DNA of 5,024 bases, from contig JBBEBC010000071.1 of assembly GCA_040882555.1 (NCBI GenBank), positions 1-5,024 of the forward strand. The letters are read 5' to 3'. Position numbers and translations under genes: made by a program. The DNA is from M30B66 sp040882555. GTDB taxonomy: Bacteria > Bacteroidota > Bacteroidia > M30B66. Positions within the stretch are counted from its first letter, which is position 1. Each line of letters opens with the position of its first letter. Of this stretch, positions 1 through 5,024 are shown piece by piece. A model generated the notes under the pieces. It searched no databases. It saw nothing but the letters and a program-made list of their open reading frames with translations, and was not told the DNA's origin.

Positions 1-981
1 ATAGCGCATACCATTCAAGCAGATTGCTATAGCAAGACTGTCCTTTGGAAAATAAGCTAAACTAGAAACAAATCCATCAATTCCACCGGTATGCCCGTAG
101 GCCTTGTGCTCATAAAATGGGATGAAGAATATGCCTTTTCCATATCTTCCTCGCAATCTGGTCATCTCATCTACTGTACTGTCTGCGAGAAGTTTACCTT
201 TAAAAAGACCTTCAATAAAAATACATAAATCTGAAGGAGTTGAAACGATCATCCCCGCTCCATGCGGAATACTGAGGTCGGTAACAGGAGATGGCATCCA
301 TTTAACGGACGCATCTATGTAAGAATAGGCTTCTTCAGATTCCGAATTGCCTGGAAATCCGGCCTTAGTTTGCTTCAAGCCTAATGGTTTTACGATTCTT
401 TGTTCTAATTGCTCCTTATAACTTGAACCAGTTACTTGCTCAATGATATAGCCCAGAAGCACATAATTCGAATTTGAGTATTTTGAATCCGCACCTGGCT
501 CAAAATCAGCAGGATACTTCATCATGATGGCGAGCATTTCTTCATGCGTCTTGGGTTCTGTCATGTAAGCTACATACTCCTGCTCATCGGTAAAATTATG
601 TATCCCGCTTTGGTGATAAAGCAAATTACTAAGCGTAATATTCTCACCACCAGGGAATTCCGGGAAATACATAGACAGCTTGTCGGTTAAATCAAGCTTT
701 CCTTCTTCCCAAAGCTGATGAATCATCACCGAAGTAAACATCTTAGTGATTGATCCTATTCTAAACGTAGTTTTTGTATTTACCGCTGCGCGGGATTCAA
801 CACTTGAAAACCCTCCAACATAGGTTACTGGTGTTGCACTTCCTTTTTTCAAAGAAATAGCTCCCATGAACTGTTCGTTTTGCCTGAGATAGTCAACAAA
901 ACTGTCGACTTTAGAAAAGTTTTGAGCCTTTGAAACTGGCTGAAGTGCAAAGGTAATAACAAGTAAAAAGAGGAATCTCAT
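1..981 (-). CDS. Secreted serine hydrolase, class C beta-lactamase / DD-peptidase family (3' end cut off by window edge)
   Basis: The first 327 residues are present; the C-terminus lies beyond base 1. Residues 1-19 form a type I signal peptide (hydrophobic FLFLLVITFAL core, likely cleavage SKA|Q), with no lipobox Cys, so the product is probably periplasmic or secreted. The family's three active-site motifs are visible: SITK at 77-80 (nucleophile Ser77, Lys80), YSN at 168-170, and HTGG at 297-300 in place of the KTG box. LLYHQSGI at 120-127 and YSNSNYVLLGYIIE at 168-181 are typical of Pfam Beta-lactamase (PF00144). Such proteins include DD-carboxypeptidases, esterases and peptide hydrolases, so the substrate cannot be named and antibiotic resistance should not be assumed. 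The ATG at 981 is chosen because it directly precedes the signal peptide, and an in-frame TAA occurs upstream. Family length suggests only a modest C-terminal part is missing. It lies 67 bases after ribBA and has its own candidate promoter. Confidence 0.9.
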   Translation of the reverse strand, partial: MRFLFLLVITFALQPVSKAQNFSKVDSFVDYLRQNEQFMGAISLKKGSATPVTYVGGFSSVESRAAVNTKTTFRIGSITKMFTSVMIHQLWEEGKLDLTDKLSMYFPEFPGGENITLSNLLYHQSGIHNFTDEQEYVAYMTEPKTHEEMLAIMMKYPADFEPGADSKYSNSNYVLLGYIIEQVTGSSYKEQLEQRIVKPLGLKQTKAGFPGNSESEEAYSYIDASVKWMPSPVTDLSIPHGAGMIVSTPSDLCIFIEGLFKGKLLADSTVDEMTRLRGRYGKGIFFIPFYEHKAYGHTGGIDGFVSSLAYFPKDSLAIAICLNGMRY

Positions 982-984
982 AGC

Positions 985-994
985 AAATCGATTT
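985..994. repeat. Perfect 10-bp palindrome between the promoter and the hydrolase start codon
   Basis: AAATCGATTT at 985-994 reads the same on both strands. It lies 3 bases before the -7 box (998) on the downstream side and 3 bases before the ATG. A related imperfect copy, AAAATCGTTTT, lies at 1013-1023 inside the promoter spacer. The placement would suit a repressor site, but a 10-bp AT-rich palindrome can arise by chance, so an operator role is only a guess. Confidence 0.3.
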
Positions 995-997
995 AGG

Positions 998-1030
998 CAA
1001 ATATACCTACTGAAAATCGTTTTGTCCAAA
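998..1030 (-). promoter_or_regulatory. Candidate Bacteroidota-type promoter for the serine hydrolase gene
   Basis: Read on the minus strand, TATATTTG at 1005-998 matches the Bacteroidota -7 consensus TAnnTTTG exactly. A TTTG at 1030-1027 lies 21 bases upstream, within the spacing reported for the -33 element of these primary sigma-factor promoters. The expected transcription start falls about 10-15 bases before the ATG at 981, giving a very short leader. The whole 67-base gap (982-1048) between ribBA and the hydrolase is otherwise AT-rich, and I saw no stem followed by a T-run that would end the ribBA transcript. Read-through from the upstream operon is therefore possible. Confidence 0.6.
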
Positions 1031-1048
1031 GTTTAATTGAAAATACCC

Positions 1049-2248
1049 TTAAAACGAATGCCCCATTTTATCGCGCTTGGTACTCAAATAGCGCATATTG
1101 TGAATATTTGGAGTAATGACAATTGGGATATTCTCAACTATTTCTAAACCATATCCAATGAGTCCAGCTCTTTTTGTAGGGTTGTTCGTCATTAGTTTAA
1201 GCTTACTCACACCTAAGTCTCTGAGAATTTGAGCCCCCACACCATAATCTCTTTCATCCATTTTAAAACCAAGCTTTTCATTGGCTTCAACGGTATCAAA
1301 TCCTTCTTCCTGAAGCTTATACGCTTTCAACTTATTCAATAGGCCAATTCCGCGACCTTCTTGATTCATGTAAACAATCACACCTTTACCCTCAGCTTCA
1401 ATCATTTGCATTGCTGAGTGTAGTTGCGGACCACATTCACATCTGCAAGAACCAAAAATATCGCCTGTAAGGCAAGAACTATGGACTCTTACTAAAATCG
1501 GCTCATTTTCTTCCCACTCCCCTTTCACAAGAGCAAGATGAGGCTGACCTGTGGTAGTTTGAGTATATGCTATTAATTTAAAGTCGCCCTCAGCTGTAGG
1601 AAGGTCCACGCCTACCTCACGCTTTATGAGTGATTCATGTTCAAGGCGATACTTAATTAAATCTTCGATTGAAATGATTTTCAGATTATGATGCTGAGCT
1701 AATTCCAGAAGTTCAGGCAATCGTGCCATACTTCCATCTTCATTCATAATTTCAACCAAAACTCCTGCAGCACTATAACCAGCAAGTCGAGAAAGATCTA
1801 CAGTTGCTTCAGTATGACCTGAACGTCTTAGCACGCCTCCAATTTTGGCCTTCAATGGGAAAATATGTCCTGGTCGGGCAAAGTCAGATGGCTGAATGTT
1901 TTTATCTACAAGGGCTTTTACTGTTTTTGAACGATCAGAAGCTGAAATTCCAGTGGTGCATCCCTGACCAATTAAATCAACAGAAACAGTAAAGGCGGTA
2001 TCATGAGAAGAAGTATTTCTGGTGACCATCATGTCTAATTCCAGTTCTTCACATCTTTCTTCTGTTAGGGCAGCGCAAATTAAACCTCTTCCGTGGGTCG
2101 CCATGAAATTGATAACCTCTGGAGTTGCATTTTCTGCGGCGGTTAGGAAATCGCCTTCGTTTTCACGATTTTCATCATCAACAACAATCACCACTTTTCC
2201 AGCTCTTATATCATCAAGAGCTTCTTTAATCGTATTTAGCTTTGACAT
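1049..2248 (-). CDS. ribBA: RibBA: bifunctional 3,4-dihydroxy-2-butanone 4-phosphate synthase / GTP cyclohydrolase II
   Basis: This 399-residue cytoplasmic enzyme makes both starting blocks of riboflavin. The N-terminal domain (about 5-203) converts ribulose 5-phosphate to 3,4-dihydroxy-2-butanone 4-phosphate plus formate. The C-terminal domain (about 208-399) opens GTP to 2,5-diamino-6-ribosylamino-4-pyrimidinone 5'-phosphate, releasing formate and pyrophosphate. RibB motifs are the acidic loop DDENRENEGDF at 24-34 and GHTEATVDL at 144-152, with a conserved Glu at 166. RibA motifs are SSCLTGDIFGS at 257-267 and RCEC at 269-272, where Cys259, Cys270 and Cys272 are the expected zinc ligands. 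NQEGRGIGLLNK at 295-306 carries the catalytic Arg, and TNNPTK at 354-359 follows. The C-terminus (YLSTKRDKMGH) matches the usual GTP cyclohydrolase II end, so the protein is complete and both activities look intact. The ATG is 3 bases after the glycosyltransferase stop, with no Shine-Dalgarno sequence and no room for an FMN riboswitch directly upstream. Confidence 0.97.
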   Translation of the reverse strand: MSKLNTIKEALDDIRAGKVVIVVDDENRENEGDFLTAAENATPEVINFMATHGRGLICAALTEERCEELELDMMVTRNTSSHDTAFTVSVDLIGQGCTTGISASDRSKTVKALVDKNIQPSDFARPGHIFPLKAKIGGVLRRSGHTEATVDLSRLAGYSAAGVLVEIMNEDGSMARLPELLELAQHHNLKIISIEDLIKYRLEHESLIKREVGVDLPTAEGDFKLIAYTQTTTGQPHLALVKGEWEENEPILVRVHSSCLTGDIFGSCRCECGPQLHSAMQMIEAEGKGVIVYMNQEGRGIGLLNKLKAYKLQEEGFDTVEANEKLGFKMDERDYGVGAQILRDLGVSKLKLMTNNPTKRAGLIGYGLEIVENIPIVITPNIHNMRYLSTKRDKMGHSF

Positions 2249-2251
2249 AGC

Positions 2252-3469
2252 TCAGCTTCGTTTCGTATAAGTATTGTTTTGCTTTTGGTAATTATCAGAA
2301 TCCTCTGATCTAAAGCTAACCAAACGATTAAGACGTTTGTTTTGTTTGTTCCAGCTGAATTCAGCAACCATTAAATTTCTGGCATTCTGCCCTATACTAA
2401 TTGCTAGTTCAGTATTATTAAGAAGATACGCAATTCCTTCCGCAACTTTCTCGGGTGAATCGGCAATCCATACTTCTTTACCATGCTTAGCTCCTATTGC
2501 ATTATTTGCTAAGGTGCTTGTAATTACTGGCAATCCCATTGCCATTGCTTCTAATATCTTATTCTGCATTCCGATACCTATTTGCATAGGAGCAACAAAA
2601 ATTCTTGATTGTTGGTAATAGCTTCTCAAATCATCTACCCAACCTGTAAGTTGCAGATGACGGTTTTTTATTCTCTTTAGTTCTGCCGAAGGTTCTTTGC
2701 CGGCTGCAACAAATTGTAAGTGAGGGAATTCCTTATGCAATAGCGGCAAAACATCGTCAACTACATATTTTACACAATTTACATTAGGTTGATATCCCAT
2801 GTTTCCTGTAAAAAGTAAATCGAGTGTTTTAGCTCTTGGTTCTGGTTTATAATAATCAGTATCAACACCATTGGGCAAAATCACTAGATCAGAATTGTTT
2901 TCATGATGAATCAACTCAGCATCCTGCTTGGATATAATCGTAGCTATCTCGAACTCATTGAAAATTTTACTCTCATATGCCTTCAGTCGCTCATATTCAA
3001 GCTTAAGTATGCCCTTCATCCACCATGGATTGTGCTGCATTCTTCTTTCTAGGCCTTTAGAAAAAGCATCCTGATAATCTATCATCTTTTTACCTGACGA
3101 CTCTTTTCCAAATTCAGCCATGCGAGCCAATTGCACAACCGTTAGATCTGGACTAATCTGTTTACCTAATTCCTTAAATTTCTTAATAGCTAATGCATCA
3201 GAAAAATAAGCAACCTGCATGGGCTTATTTGAAAAAGCATTGAGTAACAGACGTGATATACAAGAAATTTTGCCAAGTTGAAACAAGTTTACGCTTGAAA
3301 CTACTTCCTTCACTTTATTAATAGATGAGGTATTGACATGCTCATCACTGAGGCAAAATAAATGAACCTCATGATGTTCGCTCAAACCTAAAATATGATT
3401 CCAGGCTCGTAGTTTATCTCCCTTATCTGTGGGCCATGGAAATCGCGAAAGCGCCAGTAGTATCTTCAA
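2252..3469 (-). CDS. GT-B glycosyltransferase, resembling the PEP-CTERM/EpsH1-associated sugar transferase family
   Basis: A 405-residue protein with no signal peptide or membrane segment, probably acting at the cytoplasmic face of the inner membrane. The N-terminal acceptor half opens with SRFPWPTDKGDKLRAW (8-23); this P..KGDK.R motif is what I recall from TIGR03087-type sugar transferases. The C-terminal Rossmann half (Pfam Glycos_transf_1 / Glyco_trans_1_4) shows LPNGVDTDYYKP (198-209), FTGNMGYQPNV (220-230), GWVDDLR (276-282) and the donor-site stretch GIGMQNKILEAMAMGLPVI (298-316). Glu307 is the second Glu of the E-x7-E motif; the first position is Ile299. The start is TTG: it gives the conserved N-terminus, whereas the next in-frame Met is about residue 84. 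This TTG overlaps the stop of the preceding glycosyltransferase. A hydrophilic tail (about 386-405) follows the fold. Sugar donor and acceptor cannot be read from sequence; a role in surface glycan or glycolipid synthesis is inferred from the neighbours. Confidence 0.88.
   Translation of the reverse strand: MKILLALSRFPWPTDKGDKLRAWNHILGLSEHHEVHLFCLSDEHVNTSSINKVKEVVSSVNLFQLGKISCISRLLLNAFSNKPMQVAYFSDALAIKKFKELGKQISPDLTVVQLARMAEFGKESSGKKMIDYQDAFSKGLERRMQHNPWWMKGILKLEYERLKAYESKIFNEFEIATIISKQDAELIHHENNSDLVILPNGVDTDYYKPEPRAKTLDLLFTGNMGYQPNVNCVKYVVDDVLPLLHKEFPHLQFVAAGKEPSAELKRIKNRHLQLTGWVDDLRSYYQQSRIFVAPMQIGIGMQNKILEAMAMGLPVITSTLANNAIGAKHGKEVWIADSPEKVAEGIAYLLNNTELAISIGQNARNLMVAEFSWNKQNKRLNRLVSFRSEDSDNYQKQNNTYTKRS
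2294..2339 (-). other. Two short perfect hairpins at the 3' end of the glycosyltransferase gene, ahead of ribBA
   Basis: CAAACG (2321-2326) pairs with CGTTTG (2334-2339) across a 7-base loop, and ATCAGA (2294-2299) pairs with TCTGAT (2304-2309) across a 4-base loop. Both lie inside the last codons of the upstream gene, about 45-90 bases before the ribBA start. Each stem has only 6 pairs and neither is followed by a clean T-run in the transcribed direction, so they are not convincing terminators. An RNA-processing or translational role is possible but unsupported. Confidence 0.25.
3466..3469 (-). other. TTGA stop/start overlap linking the two glycosyltransferase genes
   Basis: On the minus strand the four bases TTGA hold the TTG start of the downstream glycosyltransferase and the TGA stop of the upstream one (last codons ATC ACA CTT TGA). 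This is the TTG version of the familiar ATGA overlap and suggests reinitiation by the same ribosome. The only purine-rich stretch upstream is GGGAAG, about 10 bases before the TTG; it is weak evidence in a phylum that rarely uses Shine-Dalgarno pairing. Confidence 0.75.
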
Positions 3470-4653
3470 AGTGTGATTACTTCCCGGTAGAATTCCAAGG
3501 TAGTTGCACCGAGTACTTCCGTCCGATAATTTTCAAAGACAAATGTACGAGCATTTTCTGAAACCTCATTTACATAGCTTGGCTTAGATAGCAATTTTCT
3601 GATTATCACTAGAAACGATTCTAAATCATCAGCTAAAAAGAAATGCTTTCCATTTTCTGCGTGAATACCTTCGGCACCAATTGTCGTTGAAATAACAATC
3701 TTACCAAGCGCCATCCCTTCAATAATTTTGACACGAATTCCGCTTCCACTTAATAAAGGAACGATCATGATTCCATGCTGCATGTAAAAATCATACGCAT
3801 CTTCCACTTGCACAACATCAATCGCATTTGATTGCATTTTAGTCAAATAGCTGGGCATGCCTTTTCCGGCGATGCTCAAGCGTAAACTGGGGAACTCTGT
3901 TTTGACTTTTGGCCAAATATCCTTAATAAACCACTCTAGCCCTTCCAGATTTGGGCGCCAATCCATTGCTCCTAGATGAAACAGGTCTTTTATTTCCAAA
4001 TTCTTTGGGATTGCAGTCTTATGTAAATCTGTAGCTATTCCAATGACTTCTACCCTACACTTCACTCCAGCTTTCTGAATAACTTCTGCATCTTGTTGCG
4101 AAATAGCTATGATTCCATCAACAGATTTCCAGATTCTCTCTTCTTCTGCTTTGAGCTGTTTTGCCAAAATTTTGAGGTATGCTTTCTTTAACACATTCTT
4201 CTCTCCTGAAGCCATGCGCTGCCAAATGAGATATTCGATATTATGAGCCCTGAGAATAATTTTGGCCTTATTTACTTTTCTTATTTCCTGCATTCGAGAT
4301 AAGGTGTAAATTCCTTCTCCCTGAATGACATCAGCTTCATTGAACTGTAGATAGTTAAGCAGCAGACGGTGATACCTGTTATCCTCAAATCTTGATAAGT
4401 TGTAGGATTTTCCTTGCAATAAGCTCTTTAGCGCAGGAAAAAATGATATTTCAGTATTGATATTTGCCGATCTCCAGTAAAAGGGATAATCAGCTGGGAT
4501 TTGCTCTGGAATTGGATGATTTGCCGTTTCAATCATCCATTGCTCTACTTCAACACCGTTTAGATTTAGGCCTTCCGCCATAGCCTTCATAGCTATTTTT
4601 CCACCGTCAGGTGGACCAAACAAAGGTTTATGACAAATTTGAATGACCTTCAT
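3466..4653 (-). CDS. GT4-type (GT-B fold) glycosyltransferase
   Basis: A 395-residue, probably cytoplasmic or membrane-peripheral enzyme expected to transfer a sugar from a nucleotide-sugar donor. The N-terminal domain begins MKVIQICHKP and holds a Gly-rich loop, PPDGGKIAMKAMAEGL (14-29), plus RAHNIEYLIWQRMA (135-148), common in Bacteroidota GT4 proteins. A charged helix (about 155-178) leads into the second domain. There the hallmarks are FHLGAMDWRPNLEGLEWF (225-242), IAGKGMP (261-267), the donor-binding stretch SGSGIRVKIIEGMALGK (302-318) with Glu312, and GAEGI (326-330). The first acidic residue of E-x7-E is replaced by Ser304, and the usual PNGVD-like strand reads VIGIATDL (203-210). The ATG at 4653 lies inside the end of the permease gene (26-base overlap), and the TGA stop overlaps the TTG of the next gene, so it belongs to the same transcript. 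The substrate is unknown; an envelope polysaccharide or lipid-linked glycan is inferred from context. Confidence 0.88.
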   Translation of the reverse strand: MKVIQICHKPLFGPPDGGKIAMKAMAEGLNLNGVEVEQWMIETANHPIPEQIPADYPFYWRSANINTEISFFPALKSLLQGKSYNLSRFEDNRYHRLLLNYLQFNEADVIQGEGIYTLSRMQEIRKVNKAKIILRAHNIEYLIWQRMASGEKNVLKKAYLKILAKQLKAEEERIWKSVDGIIAISQQDAEVIQKAGVKCRVEVIGIATDLHKTAIPKNLEIKDLFHLGAMDWRPNLEGLEWFIKDIWPKVKTEFPSLRLSIAGKGMPSYLTKMQSNAIDVVQVEDAYDFYMQHGIMIVPLLSGSGIRVKIIEGMALGKIVISTTIGAEGIHAENGKHFFLADDLESFLVIIRKLLSKPSYVNEVSENARTFVFENYRTEVLGATTLEFYREVITL

Positions 4654-5024
4654 TCAGCTTTTGTTTTGGTTTAAAGAACAAGAAAATGCGCCTGAAAAAT
4701 TTCAAATAAGCATCCTTATCAAATAAAGCAGAATCGGTTGTGGCTTTGTAACTGAGAAAAATTCCCATCGGTAACAAAATTGCTGACGATAACCACATCC
4801 CCCAGAATGGGGTTAAAACACCCTCTCTTGCTAGCTTTTCTCCTGTAATGGAAATCATGTGATACAGAATAAAGAAAATCAATGAAAAGATTACTGGCAT
4901 TCCCAAACCGCCTTTCCTGACGATTGCGCCTAAAGGAGCTCCAATGAGCAACAAAATCATGCAAGCAAAGGATAAGGTGAATTTTCTATGCCACTCAATC
5001 TCATGCCGATTAATCCTTTCCTGG
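4628..5024 (-). CDS. LptF/LptG family (YjgP/YjgQ) permease, C-terminal part (5' end outside window)
   Basis: The reading frame is open to the right edge (first full codon at 5023-5021), so this is the last 131 residues of a longer protein, not a small gene starting at the internal Met at 4960. It shows the C-terminal membrane block of LptF/LptG: a segment at about 15-35 (FTLSFACMILLLIGAPLGA), the conserved RKGGLGMP turn (about 38-45), a second segment at about 45-62 followed by ISITGEKLAREGVL, and a third from FWGMWLSSAILLP onward. A basic Phe-rich tail, FFRRIFLFFKPK, ends the protein. LptF and LptG pair with the LptB ATPase to extract lipopolysaccharide from the inner membrane and pass it to the Lpt bridge; the fragment cannot show which of the two this is. 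Its stop lies 26 bases inside the following glycosyltransferase gene, consistent with a shared transcript. The family call is strong from these motifs; the substrate in this organism is inferred. Confidence 0.88.
   Translation of the reverse strand, partial: QERINRHEIEWHRKFTLSFACMILLLIGAPLGAIVRKGGLGMPVIFSLIFFILYHMISITGEKLAREGVLTPFWGMWLSSAILLPMGIFLSYKATTDSALFDKDAYLKFFRRIFLFFKPKQKLNEGHSNLS

Noticed and set aside
122..322. Plus-strand open frame of 66 codons opposite the serine hydrolase
   Set aside because: It lies wholly antisense to a gene with three intact active-site motifs, shows no recognisable domain and has no promoter.
1..981. Reading the serine hydrolase as an antibiotic-resistance AmpC enzyme
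   Set aside because: The motifs fit the broad family, but HTGG replaces KTG and many relatives are esterases or peptidases; the sequence does not support resistance.
982..1048. Rho-independent terminator after ribBA
   Set aside because: No GC-rich stem followed by a T-run was found in the 67-base gap; the inverted repeats there are short, AT-rich and better placed as promoter-associated sites.
1804..2270. Two plus-strand open frames (1804-1992 and 2022-2270) opposite ribBA
   Set aside because: They are antisense to highly conserved RibB coding sequence; their composition looks like a mirror of that gene and no family is recognisable.
2337..2618. Plus-strand open frame of 93 codons, Ile/Leu/Cys-rich, opposite the second glycosyltransferase
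   Set aside because: The apparent hydrophobicity is what the reverse complement of the donor-site coding region gives; no independent signals support it.
4628..4960. A stand-alone 110-residue membrane protein starting at the Met at 4960
   Set aside because: The frame continues upstream without a stop to the window edge with family-like sequence (ERINRHEIEWHRKF), so that Met is internal to a transmembrane segment.
4719..4964. Minus-strand 81-codon frame overlapping the permease in another frame
   Set aside because: The permease frame encodes clear LptF/LptG motifs and stays open to the window edge, so the alternative frame is a shadow.

Overview
The window looks like ordinary chromosome from a member of the Bacteroidota, perhaps a Cytophagales-type marine or soil bacterium. 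Three things point there: AT-rich coding sequence, start codons with no clear Shine-Dalgarno sequence, and a promoter matching the Bacteroidota TTTG / TAnnTTTG consensus. The protein types fit too (fused RibBA, an LptF/LptG-type permease with a C-terminal GAPLGA..RKGGLGMP motif). Placement below phylum is a guess.

All five genes lie on the minus strand, so transcription runs from the right edge to the left. In that order they are: the C-terminal end of an LptF/LptG family permease (4628-5024, cut by the window edge); a GT4-type glycosyltransferase (3466-4653); a second GT-B glycosyltransferase resembling the exosortase-associated sugar transferase family (2252-3469); a complete bifunctional riboflavin enzyme RibBA (1049-2248); and a secreted serine hydrolase of the class C beta-lactamase / DD-peptidase family (1-981, 3' end cut by the window edge).

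The first four genes are packed like one operon: a 26-base overlap, a 4-base TTGA overlap and a 3-base gap. The second glycosyltransferase starts with TTG inside the stop region of the first, which suggests translational coupling. The serine hydrolase is separated by 67 bases that hold a good candidate promoter, so it is probably its own transcription unit. No other gap exceeds a few bases, and no RNA gene, mobile element, CRISPR array or clear terminator was seen.

Functionally, the right-hand half suggests envelope glycan work: the permease moves lipopolysaccharide or a related glycolipid out of the inner membrane, and the two glycosyltransferases could add sugars to that or another glycan. 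RibBA supplies both precursors of riboflavin and has no evident biochemical link to its neighbours; it probably shares a transcript with them for historical reasons. I found no convincing novel system. The points most worth a second look are the glycosyltransferase pair between the permease and ribBA, the TTG-coupled start, and the promoter/palindrome arrangement ahead of the hydrolase.
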